A model generated the notes under the pieces. The model saw only the letters and a program-made list of their open reading frames with translations. It made no database searches and was not told the DNA's origin. A DNA stretch of 64,000 bases from Ecdyonurus torrentis. Its lineage: Eukaryota > Arthropoda > Insecta > Ephemeroptera > Heptageniidae. Location: the NCBI GenBank assembly GCA_949318235.1, contig OX439132.1, positions 6,096,034-6,160,033 of the forward strand, read 5' to 3'. A program made the translations under genes and the position numbers. Positions 46,512 to 59,557 of this stretch are shown here, in pieces; the stretch's first letter is position 1; each line of letters starts with the position of its first letter.

Positions 46512-46857
46512 AGTTCTAATCTAAAATCTTAATAAGATAGATAATGAAGTTCTCTTCTCATGGTTAGATACCTACCGAACTAGTACAACCATATTCTTAT
46601 AAACAATTTTCAAGACTGAATTTAAAATCTTGAAGACAACTTAATTATAGAGCGGTATCTGCATGTTAAATCTGTTTAGTATACTTCAATAAAGTTTATA
46701 TCACATACCCTCTGTGACGACTGTTGTAAAAACTAAGTCTTACACTTAATAAAAAAAAAACTTTAAAAAAAAAAAAAAAAAAACTTGACCTTAGTAATAA
46801 TTACAGAACAATAATGTACGTCCTGCAAAACCTGCAGCATTGAATTGCATTGCATTG

Positions 46858-46890
<33 letters not shown>

Positions 46891-49254
46891 GACTATACGA
46901 TTAGCACTACACTACAGTACACAGACTGCAATTGATTTATCAAAACAAAGAGAATATAACTATAAAAAAATATATGTATAAAGGCTATTAAATTTGTACA
47001 ATAAATCAAACTTTTTATTATTATTATTATTTTTTTTTACCAAACATATTATGTACAAAAATATAAAATGTGTAAAAAATAAATTCATTCTAATTAAATT
47101 TAATTTTAATAGAAACATTTAATACTTTGCATGTGCTGACCTAAAAAAGTGTGCATGTCTATTTAGAAAAAGATGAATTGTCGCAAAGTTGATTTGTTTC
47201 CTTAATTATCATGTCTAGTGTAATATAATTTGTAGTTATAAATTAATATATCCAACCCAATTAGTTCAGGCTTTTTCATATGTATGAATAAATTATTTTA
47301 TACTACGTTCTATGTTTCATCAATAGGACTGTAAATTATATTTAATAATTAAGCTGCTTTAAATAGATATGCACAAGTGAAAAACTCAATTCTCATTGTA
47401 TGTTGGCAGTTTTAAGTCTTATGCATTACAACCAACAGCCAAACTTCATATACATATACACTAGTTAAAAATAATTTTATATAAGAAAAAATAGCTCTCT
47501 GGTTTTATATTTCAGTCCTAATAGAGCAGTTTCTTTAAATTTTACACAAAAATGTCCAGCATTTTTTTTTTTTTTTTCATTAGATGAAATAGCTTTTAAA
47601 GAATTTAGTTATCAGAAACTTTCTTATTTTTGTATAATATGAATTTGCTCACCTGCCATACCCGTCCAAGACGAGCTTTAATTACACTGCTTTGATCAAA
47701 TTAAAGTGTACAGTGAACATCTTATTATGAATTCAAGTTACCATTTTAAAAATCACCAATATTCATTAAATATCAAGTTTCCATCATTATTGAAGGAAGT
47801 CACCAATAATCAAGGTTTAATAAATTAATAGCATAGTCATATATTACAAATTTTTAACTTAGGCTTATTTTTAAATAATCAATTAAAATGTTATTGAAGA
47901 TTTTAATTAATTGACACAAGAAGGCTTTAAAAATTGTTTTTCTCCTAATGTCCATAATTTTAGACATAAAACATGATTAAGCTATACTTTCTTTAATTTT
48001 TGTAGCTTATTGGATGTCCAATAAAATAAACAGTGTGAATTTCATACTCTTAATTGAAGTGTTTCTAATTTATGTTTCTATGCTTGATTAGAATTATTTA
48101 TAATATTAAACTTTAACATAACCCCCAGCCCCTTTTTCTTTTTATAAATGTTGTTTTCTGTTAGAAAAGCACCAAAGATTTGTCAAATGGATATAAAAAA
48201 TAGATCTACTCTCTGGCTCTCTCTCTCAAAACTTTTGTTTTCTTGAACTTTTTAATTTTATCTATTGAAAATATTATTACTAATACTAACAAGTGATGAG
48301 CCACATTAATTATTAGGCTATAATATAATGTAGGAACCTAAATTAAAATGCATTTCATATAATTATTTAAAGCAGAAAAAAATTAATCTAAATTGTAATA
48401 GTTCATTGGCGTGTAATAAAAATATCACACAGGAAATTGCAGTGCAAGGGGTCAAAAACGATGCTAATAAATGCATTAAAATTTAATCAATTAGTTTCTC
48501 TAGTATTTACTTTCCAGTTTACTTACTTCAATCAGGAAAGTTTTCAATGGTTCATTAATTTTTTACTGTATTATATTTTGGAAAATTAAAAACTATTTAA
48601 GTGACCACACCATTAATGATTATATTATTTATCCAATTTGGTTTTCTACGGCACTCATCAAGAAGCTTAAATATCTATTGCCATATTATACTATGCCATT
48701 GCTTTAAATTGTGAAATCTTAGATACAATCAATAACTTCCTGACATTCTCTGACAGTTGCAGTTACTGTAATTAATATTGAATGGATTCAAATATTGTTC
48801 CTCATTCTTTGCATTTTATTTATTGATAGTGCTATGCTATTCAGATATTATTTAAGAGTGCTACTTAGAGAACCTACAGAATAAAAGCAGTGACAAAGTT
48901 TTCCGGTTGTTCAGCACTCCAAGTGAAGACTGCCATCTTCAGTCCATTTTTTTTTCCATCCGATACAGAATGCAGTGAAAATGATAAGATTAATAGATAG
49001 TAAAATATTAAGAGTTGTAGGCCTCATACAATGCATATAATAAAACCATGATTATAAGCATACAATCTGTACTTCATCAACTAAAATGGTGAGTAGCTTT
49101 GTTAAGTTTTGCTTTTATGATCACACCGATCACAGTAATGAAGCAAGTGAATAAAAACTTGTAAAAAAATATAATAATAATAACGACAGTCTTTGTCAAC
49201 AGAACCAAGAACTATGTAGGGGGAAAAAAAGGTCTTATTTATCATTTGCCTATT

Positions 49255-49632
49255 TATTCCCAGAGTACTTTAAACAGGGAGACCAAATGTAGTGTCCTTC
49301 ATATATAATGGACACAGATACAACTTTGATGCTATAATCCACTTGCATGGGTGGCCTAGCACAAATCTATTACAGTAATTTAGTTAGAAGCTGTGGCTTA
49401 TCAGACCTCAGGCCCTAAACACAACAATACCTCTGGGCTTCTGATACCAGAACTGTACGAACGTAAGACTCAACTAACTGCCTGGCCTGTTTCTGCACTG
49501 CACTTGCTTATACCTCACCAATACTATGAACTATCTGGTTGACCACTACGGCCAGCCAGCATGGGCATTGTGTCATACACAGATCATCCTCATGCCAGAC
49601 AAGAACGCTAACTTCTACACCACAGGATCAGG
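49255..49632 (-). repeat. tRNA-derived SINE candidate
   Basis: This segment has higher GC than its surroundings. On the minus strand it starts with a tRNA-like head: GTGGTGTAGAAGTTAGCG resembles a D-arm/A-box, followed by an anticodon-arm-like CTTGTCTGGCATGAGG. A good B-box is not visible. The body of about 300 bp has no coding frame. It could be an old SINE or unrelated single-copy sequence. Confidence 0.4.
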
Positions 49633-51307
49633 TTCATAATATATTTTTTAATGTTTTCTTATAATTTAATGTACCATTTTCTGTATATATCTATAAAGTA
49701 TTTCCCAGTCCCCATAAAATTCAATGTCATCATATTTGGTTTGCGTACTTTTTCAATAGCACAATTTGAATAAGTTGTTTTTATTATTATTATTAATTTT
49801 TCAGTGTTGAAAATTAAAAAGAAGTAATAAGGCAAGATATTATTTTTAACGAATTATTAATAGTTTTTATATCATTGCTGGTGGTTGACATTTACAAGCA
49901 ATTCTCACAAAAACTATACAGTACCAAGGCCAAGTATTGTCACAGATAGTTGTATTAATTTTTACTGGCCAGAAAAAATATAATTAAAGAAAAATAATAA
50001 TACGTAATAATAATAATAAAAAAAAAGTTTTGCCAATAAACGAAAAATTTTATTAGTTAAAAAAAATAGACTGATAAATTTTTAAAATATTAGCACTCAA
50101 CTTAAAATAATAATAATAATAATATACGTAATAATAAGGCATTTGAACCTAGCTTTGATTTTATTATCATAGTTTTATTCATCTCCTTTAACAAAACTTT
50201 TATTATTATTAAAATTTAAAATGGTAAGAAAAAAATGGCCAAGGAAAAAAAAAATAATAATAAAAATAAAAAGCTTTCAGATAAAATAATAAATGAATGG
50301 ATAGCACAACTTACCCCTGAAATAGAGTTGCAAGTTGAATTATGGTAAGTATTAACTACATTGCCATATAAATATTTTAAACCGTAATTAGATGCTGCAG
50401 ATGGTGTGTGTCACAATATCTGGTCAAATCTTTACAGAATTGGCGGTGCACGCTGCATTTCAGGGAACATTAGTGGTGATCTGATGCTTGGACTATTGAT
50501 AGTAGGAACTGTTCAAATCATAACTAAAAATATTTTTTCGCTCCCAGAAACATGCCCAATATTAGTTTGAAAATTTGTATTCAGACCAAAAGTTACGCAA
50601 TTAATAAACCTAGCTTCAGAAATTTATCATGTTGTTCTGAACTTCATAAAATAAATTACTAAACAATCAAGTGTTACATTAATTTGCTACAAACTTGAAG
50701 CAGAAATTACACACACTTCAAAGTAGTTGTTAGTAAAAATTTACTTTTATTTTCTACTAAAACAAATTTACTGATAGTATATTTTAAACATTTTCATTGA
50801 CTGTTCTGTTTATTTACTAAATATCTGAAATATTTTGTATATGTTGACTTTTCTGACAAAGCATACAAAACCAAATTTGCTAATAGTATTGGATACCATT
50901 TTTTTTTTTTTTTTTACAATTAAGCTTTAAATTGAAGAATAATTCAACCCTGATATCCCAATAATATGTAATGTCACTTATATAGTAGTCATCTGGTGAC
51001 CATTAATATTTTGAATGTTGTTTCTTTTTTTTTTTTAACTGAATTACTTTAAAATATAAGTTTTCCAGCAAGACATTTAAACATACTGTATAGCAGTTGC
51101 AAAAATAAAGCCAACTAGGTTTCACAAGTGACGGGACAATTAGACATAAAGTGATATGATATTCTGTTCACTTTGTATAGTTTTGCTGCATCTATCTTGT
51201 TTAAAAGTAAAATCAGCGATGAATCCTTAGCTTTAAAACTTGTTTAACTTCGTCTGTTTCATTGTCTGCATAATTATAAGTTACACTTGTGTAACTTATT
51301 CTGGATG

Positions 51308-51431
51308 TACAGCTCTGCCCAAAAGTTTGAGAACGATTTGTATAGGCAACCTGCAACCACCCTATGTTATCTTTGTGGGAAAATGCTGCGGCCGCCGCTG
51401 CCCAGTTCTTTAACTTTTGGCCAGAGCTGTA
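51308..51431. mobile_element. Tc1/mariner-like MITE, 124 bp (copy 2)
   Basis: Same ends and centre as 43111-43234 with few substitutions, flanked by TA. It sits exactly in the middle of a 12-bp host palindrome (TTATTCTGGATG / CATCCAGAATAA). Confidence 0.85.
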
Positions 51432-51529
51432 CATCCAGAATAAAATTAATAAAAAAATCACATGAGCTACACACATACTGATATGTTAGTAAGGATATAG
51501 GAAACCATATTGGTTTAAATACATTATCA

Positions 51530-52135
51530 AAGGACTGAATAGTACAACCCAACAAGCACCTTACCACACTTATGTAGCTACTTGAAAATCTTGATGGCAC
51601 AGATTACACATATTTACATTGACTACGACATTTTAAGGGCACTTTTTTGAGTTTACCCTAAGCAACTGATAACTTAGGAAGAAAGCTTTATCAATGTTAA
51701 ATGCCATCAAGCTTTTTACCTTACTTATATCATCGACATAAAGTATTTGGTGGTTTTTCCTATTCTTTCCAGTGATTTATGTTGTTCTTAAATATTATGT
51801 GTTTAGTCATGAGCGTAATAATAACATTAAACTACGTTATCAAAAAAAAAAATAAAAAAAATAAAAATAACTTGATGAAGTCTGCAGTTTGGTAATAATC
51901 TTGATAACACAGTTAACAAAAATATTTTATTAAGACATTTTAAGGGCAACATGGTTTCTAGTTTCTTAGAATGATTCTCTCAGCAACTGGGGAATAAGAT
52001 TGGCAGCCTTTAAAATGTCTGCAATATAAATATTTGTGTTAACTGTGCCACCAAGATCATTGTCTATTGTAAGTAAAACTTGTTCCTGGTAAGGTACTTG
52101 TTGATTTCCTTTTCCTTCCTTTGATATTATAACAC
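51530..52135. mobile_element. MITE related to family A/B, long copy
   Basis: The left edge (TATCAAAGGACTGAA, CAACAAGCACCTTACCA, GAAAATCTTGATGGCACAG) returns inverted at 52040-52135 (GTGCCACCAAGATCATTG, GGTAAGGTACTTGTTGATT, TTCCTTTGATA). An extra internal copy of the arm near 51870-51925 suggests nesting. Confidence 0.6.
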
Positions 52136-53347
52136 AATCCATTACTTTAATATTTCTATTAATTTTATGCTATTCCTAACTGTGCGATATCTTTTATTTT
52201 ATTTAGACAGCATTGAACACTTATAAAGTAAGCTATATTTATAATTATTGCAATGCTTACTAACTTTTCTTTATACACATATGTATAAACAAAAAGTAGT
52301 AAAAACTATTATTTTGCTATTATAAGACAGCGTACATAAAAATTATGAAAGCACTTAAAAAAATAGAAAGAGCTGATGTCACTATACAAATTATTCAAGT
52401 ACAATTAAAAGTACAAAAAGTGTACAAAAAGAAGCCTTAAGTTCGGAGTACGAGTCATTGTTTAAAAGCATGTTCTTGTAAGTTAATTTCTTTTAGTATA
52501 CAAGATTGTAAAAATAAATCTTACCATTTAAATTCCTTGTTTTTTCTCATTAGAATAACATTGTAAATTTACCAATTTTGGAATGGTAGAATGTGCTATC
52601 ACAGCCACGTCATGTATGTACATAATAAATAATATCAATTCCTTAATACGTTTATATTTGAACGCTATCCTTCATAGAATTTTTAATTTTAAATTATTCA
52701 CACACTTAAAACTTTAATATCCCCAATAAAAAAAATAAATAAAAAAAAGGTGACGTCCTTACATTCAAGACATTAAATTAAAATATATTCATGTTGTTCC
52801 TAAACATTGTTCTCCGTGGTCCAACACACACAAATTTACTATGTTCAACTAATGCTTTTTTATAATTGGATTATGCATGTATAAGAGAAGTGAGCAGAGT
52901 TTGTAAATATTGTAGCATGTGACAGTATTTTTATCACACAACACAATCCACTCTCAATCTACAAAAATCTGTTTAAAGTTAATAATAGCAAGAGCTTAAA
53001 AAACAGTGCATTTTAAAACCATCCTTTTGCTCTTTTATTATAAAAGAAAAATATAATATTTTGCCGTATTAAATACTAAAATTCAACAGATATGCAAAAA
53101 TTAAACCAGTTAACTGCAACATTAATAAAAATAAATTTATTTAGTTGTAACCTAAAAATTCTTATTAAATTAATAACGAATACCTATCGTATTTTATTGT
53201 GAAAGACAACAAAGTAAAATTACAGTTAATAGATATTCCAAAATATGCATTAATTAATTAATTTACCTTAAGTACAGAAAATAAAGCCTTCTACTCATGA
53301 TTCAACATGCTTGGACAACGAACAATTGAGTAATTGAATGATAAAGG

Positions 53348-53485
53348 AACAACTGTTTTGAGGCAGACTTTAAGCAATTTCACTCACATCCGCTTCAGTT
53401 TTGACTTACTACGCATGCGCAGTACTTCAAAATGGAAGTAAATGACACAATTGCTTTAATTCGGCCTCAAAACAGTAGTTCATTA
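53348..53485. mobile_element. Short MITE
   Basis: GAACAACTGTTTTGAGGC opens, and GCCTCAAAACAGTAGTTC closes, a 138-bp segment with a TACTACGCATGCGCAGTACT centre. Sub-terminal TTTAAGCAATT and AATTGCTTTAA are also paired. Confidence 0.7.
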
Positions 53486-54048
53486 GTCAATACTGTTCTA
53501 CATCTAGAAAACTCTATTGCATAGATCATATGTTTGATGAATCATAAGTTAGCAAAGAAAAATAGATTTCCTACAGCTTTAAAAGAACTAATGTCTTTCA
53601 TTATTAAAATATATTACAAGTATACATGTATATTGTACTATATCAGTAGGTATTGGATTAAAAAAAATTGTAATATAAATTTAAAAAAATATGAAGAAAA
53701 CACCTAATAAGAAGTGCACCTTACTTGCTAACTATAAATATAATACATATTTTTAGTGGCGCTTACTCTTAGAGATAATGCTGATAAAGTTACCACCAAA
53801 GTGGGCAAAAGATTTTATTTTTTTGTTTCTTTCAAATATAAAAAGTGGAATAAGTATGCAGTTCTTGCCACTAGTGCTGGTATTTAGCTGAAGTGCTGTT
53901 TAGGATTCAGGTAGTTCAACAACATTAATTTTCTTCTGCTAAAATAACTAAATTGTTGCAATTACTTTTATTAAGTGTGAGTGTAGTTTAAAATCTTGAT
54001 ACTTCAAATTAACTACTTATACTTTCATTTTTACCTAGAAGGTTTATG

Positions 54049-54196
54049 TACAGTCAACCGGGGTGAAATTGAAAGTTCGGGGTGAAATTGAAACTCAAAT
54101 CATGTGCAAGCTTTTAGTTTTCCCTATCTCACTAGACACAGAGCACTTTGAAAGCGGGTCTGTGATTGGCTTTCAATTTCACCCCGGTTGACTGTA
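54049..54196. mobile_element. Tc1/mariner-like MITE with perfect 27-bp ends
   Basis: The segment is bounded by TA on both sides and starts CAGTCAACCGGGGTGAAATT. The right end is the exact inverse. The unit GGGGTGAAATTGAAA is tandemly repeated just inside the left end. 148 bp, non-coding. Confidence 0.85.
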
Positions 54197-55199
54197 ATAT
54201 CTCATTTATATTATTAGAGAACTTAATTAGATGAGCTAGTAAAAATTTCTCAACTCTTTCGTAAGATTCGGTAATATCCCCAGACACTTTTTTTTTTTAA
54301 ATACTGTAAATAAAATAGCATACTTGTGAATAATTATAACACAACTCCTAACACAAGCTATGTTTACTATTTATACTCTATGCACAGGGAAATATGCAAC
54401 CCTGCACAGAGAAAAGGTAAGGGTTAGTTTTGCTGAGATTTTCTATGCGTAAATGCTCAGTTGCATACTATCACAAAGGTGTAATACTATCACAAAGATA
54501 TAATACTGCAGTGCACATTAATCACTGGATTTAAATAAGTCAACGAAGTTGCTTTTTGCAGGTAAATATTTCTGTTCTTTTCCTCAGTACTATCCTCCCT
54601 CACTCTAAAAAATCTATGAAACTAAAATAAATAATCATATTCATATAGATAGTAACGTGTGTAAAAATTATTGTTTTAACTCTAGAAAGCTTCTAAAATT
54701 CTGTATTTCTTTAACTGACACTCGGTAGAATAAACAAAAAAAAACAAAAAAAAAAAATCAATTATTTTGCCATTGCCATAGTCCTTGCTCAAAAACTGAC
54801 AGAGAATAAGGATTAGAAGCTTGCATTGACTGCACTGCAAGCACTGCAAGAGATTGTGTAGCTTCTTATCTTTAATTAAAAAGAAAAAAAAAAAACTAGT
54901 ATGTAAATAATGTGTCCTTATTCCTGCGCAGTGACTATTGGCTAGTATAGAAGAATAGTTTCACAAGCTCCAAAGTGTAGATTTTTCTTCCTATCTGCTC
55001 CAAATTTTGGTTCCATCTTTAAGTCAGAAGCGGATATGAAGAACACGCTACCATTAAGAACTCTTGTATTCTCTCATGGACTCAACAAGAGCCATTTATC
55101 ATACAAACATAGGGTACAGTACACGTACATACATAAATGCATACCCGTACATATCTACTCATTCGCCCTGTTCACAGAACGACTATTTACATGCTATGT

Positions 55200-55266
55200 T
55201 ACAGCCCTAGAAAAAAGTTTGCTGCTTGTTCATTACCCCAATCTCAAACTTTTGTCCAGAACAGTA
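55200..55266. mobile_element. Very short, diverged Tc1-like MITE
   Basis: TA-flanked, 67 bp. The ends CAGCCCTAGAAAAAAGTTTG and CAAACTTTTGTCCAGAACAG resemble the terminal repeat of the 43111 and 51308 elements. Confidence 0.5.
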
Positions 55267-55889
55267 CATAACTTATACATACATACATATCAGTATGCAT
55301 TATGTATGTATTTATCACTTCATGGGTATGCACCGATATGAATGTAGTATGCATATGTATGCACATACATATATCTGAACTATACTACCACTACCATCAA
55401 TATGCAGTGTTATACAGATAAGTGAAATTTACACATCAAGAAGAAAATGTTTTTACGCACATACAGTAATATGTATCATACAAATCAAACATAATAATAT
55501 GTACCATAGCAAAATATGCATAAATGCGATATAAACTATCAATTGATATGACAGTGTATCAATTACAATGATACAGTTGTCATAAACCTATGATATTTCC
55601 CAATTTGAGAGTATGTATTATATTAAAATAAACGTTGTAAAAGTCGAAGACGTGTAGGACGGTCGAGAAGACATCGCGGCCAAAACATATCCAGGACAAG
55701 ATGGCTTCACTAAGTCAGCAACGCATTAAATGCAATTTTAATACCCTTGTAGCTTACCCATGCAAAAATTGTGAATGATTTAATACAATAAACTAATTAT
55801 CAAATTATATTCACCTGTATTAAGAATGATATCTTAGAAAAACACAGAATATTAACAAAAAATTCTGCTTGCACGAAGTGAAGTGAAGT

Positions 55890-56200
55890 GACGCCGTTAC
55901 TTCCGATTTCCGCTTGCCAAATCAATGACGTCATTAGATGTTGCCGAGTCAACTTAAAAAAAAAATCGCCCTTTTCAAGATTGATGTAAATTTTGTCATT
56001 AAACAAATACATTTGACATAAATTAAAACTTATCTTTGATTTTAATAAAAATTTAATGCATTAACTATCCTAATTAAGCTTCATTGTCATATTTGACATT
56101 TATTGACATAAATAAATAATCATTAATTTGGCAACACTGTCCATTCATTGCAGTTTGCAGCAGACGACGCCACAGCAGCAGACGTAAAAAGTCTGTAAAA
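55890..56200 (+). promoter_or_regulatory. NAPG promoter with ETS and CRE sites
   Basis: ACTTCCG (55899-55905) is an ETS-type motif and TGACGTCA (55926-55933) is a perfect CRE palindrome, both about 270-300 bp upstream of the NAPG start codon. The leader just before the ATG contains AGCAGCAGACGTA, which also occurs in the RBM12 leader. Function is inferred. Confidence 0.5.
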
Positions 56201-58612
56201 ATGTCCAATAATAAGAAATTTGAAGAAGGCTTAGAACTTATTAAACAAGCCGAGAAAAGGTAAGAAATCGTGTATTATAATTTATGCATTGAAATAATAA
56301 AAAATTGTATACGAGTTGTAAGGGCGTTCGTATTTTATGTTTTTAAAAAGACGTCATATCACTATCAGCTGTCATTGATCCATGGTTTCTTGCATTTCAG
56401 CCTCAAAACATCTCTTCTGAAGTGGAGACCTGACTTTGATGTTGCTGCAGATGAATATTCTAAAGCCGGTATGTGTAATTGTACCACTTGAGCTTTGATC
56501 ACTTAATGTATGTATACGTAAAGCAAATAATCAAGCACAAATTTTAATCTCAAAAATGACATATGTACATACATATATGTGCATGCACATATTACAGTTG
56601 ACAGTTTCCTCCTGTCAGCTGTCGCCTAGCTATCATCCAAAATAGTTTGGTGGGTATGGGTATATACATGTGTGTGTGTACTGTGTACACATGTATATTA
56701 CCTACATATAAATATGTATATGGTTGTAGATACATATGCCGCTTTTTGGCTACTAAAGAAACTTATTTCGTATGATCATGACTCCTTTTACGTCAAAATA
56801 ATATATTTTTGTACACAAATATCTACTCAGCATATTGGTTAAAGTGGCATCTTATTATATATTTTTCAATAAAGAAATAAGTATGTAGTAATTATTTGGG
56901 TTGTTACCGCAATTTAAATTTGATACACAAAAAATCCTTGACTGCGTATAGCTACTTTTTTTCCCGGAACAGTTTTATAAGGACAAGTTTCATCAAGTAA
57001 ACTCTCACTCAATACAACGTAAGCTTGTAGGCCAAAAATTGTTCATATAACATTGAGCTGTGATATAATCTACTCTCAAATTGTTCCACAATCCGCAACG
57101 CCTTGACTCGGACTTTTCAAGTGAAAATGTTTTAAACCATGCCTCAGGTGGCTTTCATTCTGCATATATACAGGGTGTCCATAAAGTCTTTGAGAAATCA
57201 AAACAAAAATAAAATTACCAAGATTGCGTTAGTCAATTAGTTACCAGTATCTTTTTATGTAAAGAAATGAAGAAAAAAATCTGTAATTTTTCCACAAGAG
57301 AGAGAGAGAGAGATGATAAGTCATTTGTTTGTTTCAGCTACTTGCTTCCGCAATGCCAAATCATTTGAGAACTGCAAAGATTGTTTGATGAAGGCTGCAG
57401 ATTGCCATAAGCAGCATCGAGCGTATCCTTTTCCATGAATTCTAAATTGTAATGATGTGTGTAATGGTAATGTGATTTACTTTGCTTGTTTAGGCGCATT
57501 ATTTCCTGTTGATTTTTGAATTTCATTCTTTTTATAATATTTATTTACTATGTTAATTCAATTTAAGGAAAAAACCATCGCGGTTAGGATCAATATAAAA
57601 GAAAAGGATAGAATAACCAGCAAGGGCCTTACCACAGTAGAAGTTCTATGGAGAGGTCGAAGTCTCGCATGGCACAGTGTTTTGTTATAAAAAAGTTCAT
57701 TTTATAACTGAGAGCTTTCGTCATATATTAATGACATTATCAATCAAAGAAGAAAATTACTTGAGCACATCACCGAGCAGTGTCTTGTCTTGTACTGCCG
57801 AGTTGTGCTCTTGCTGGTTAGGAGTTGGTATGGAGGGGTGGGGTGGAGGGGTGGGAGTGGAGACATAGGAATTAGGGAAAGAGTGTGAATGAAGGAGTAA
57901 GGGAAGAGGTGGGGAGGGAGCGGGAATATTTTTAAAAAAGGATTTTTATTAGCGAATATTAAGTCCAGGCAGCCCTTGGGCTTTTCTGGATCTTAATACA
58001 TGTTGGTATGCCAATTCATATTGTCGTAAAGTTGCATAGTTAGCTGGACCCAGTATTTTACGAAGTATTGTGGATTTATAGCACATATAGCCATAAGTTA
58101 ATTGATATAAAATGAAATGATTTAATGGTATTAGCTGTCAACAATAGATGTCAAATTATATTTTACATAAATATTTTTGATACTGTACTTTTGCATATCG
58201 ATTATCGATGCTGTTGCAGCTAAAACACACTTCTACTTTTAGTGTGTTTGCTTACTTTCACGCATCTACGTTTATCAGGATAGCCATAGAAAAGCGTGGT
58301 TGAGCCGCAACAGCATCAATATATTAGAAACTCTTTTCTTTCAAATGCCACACAAGTTAAAATCTGTCTGAATCCAGCAAACATGGCATTACCCACTGAA
58401 GGCTGCCACAACATCACAAAATAAGGATATCCATCATTCAGCCAGCATTCCATCCAGTGCTGGAAGGACAATCAACCAGCATTTAAAGGGGTTACCTGCT
58501 GGTAACAAATCTAGCATTGGATGAATGGTGGCTGATTGCGGTATAAAATTAACTTATATTTCATCACAATATCGCATATATCGCATATTTCATCACAATG
58601 AATATATATTAT

Positions 58613-58697
<85 letters not shown>

Positions 58698-59485
58698 GTA
58701 TATTAAGGAAAATAAACCATCACGGTTAGGTATGATAAATTGAAAGAAAAGGATAGGAGAAAACCAGCAAGGGCCTCTTACCATAGTGAAGAGAGTCCCA
58801 TAGTTCGGTGAAAATCTTGCTAGCACAGATATAAAATAACTAACACATTGGAAATATTTCGGCAATCGACTCCAAGAGAGATATGGAGCGTGTTATGCCT
58901 TCATCAGTCCCTACAGACTCAGAGAGAAACTATGGGACTCTTCACTATGGTAAGGCCCTTGCTGGGTTTCTCCTATTCTTTTCTTTCAATTTATCATATA
59001 TATGTTGGCAACCATTGCCGAATTCGCTCATTGGCCGAAATAGGTGACCACGTCGCAGCGTGGCAATGCAATTTTGCCAAGATCCGAAATTCAGCACTTG
59101 TGCATCGTAATGTTGACCATAGACAAATTTTTTTGTCAAATTTAATAAGAAATCATTTTTATAAATTTATAAATATTTTAATTAACTGAAAACCATAATG
59201 TAAAATGATGTGTTACAATAATAAAAAAATATATGATATTATTCATACTTATACCGAATATCGTAACCTGCGTATTAAACATTTTGACCTCGCTGCAGCG
59301 TGGCAATTATCAAAAACCACTCCACGAACTGGCTAAAATGTATTTGCCAAAAATTTGGCATTTGTTAAAAACCACTCCGCAACGTGGTCAAAATTACGAT
59401 GCATTTCGGATCTTGGAAAAAATGCATTGCCACGCCGCGACGTGGTCACTTATTTCGGCCAATGAGCGAATTCGGCAATGGTTGC

Positions 59486-59557
<72 letters not shown>

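Larger units (their letters stand above)
44290..56200. other. 12-kb gene-free, repeat-bearing stretch
   Basis: No exon with recognisable homology, no conserved long frame and no confident RNA gene was seen between RBM12 and NAPG. Contents: poly(A)/poly(T) tracts, repeat X relative (46240-46511), tRNA-like SINE (49255-49632), MITEs at 51308, 51530-52135, 53348-53485, 54049-54196 and 55200-55266, and the NAPG promoter at the right end. Non-coding first exons of RBM12 could be hidden here. Confidence 0.6.

Noticed and set aside
55036..55341. 101-residue frame overlapping a short MITE
   Set aside because: It crosses a TA-flanked MITE and TACATA simple repeats; no domain recognised.
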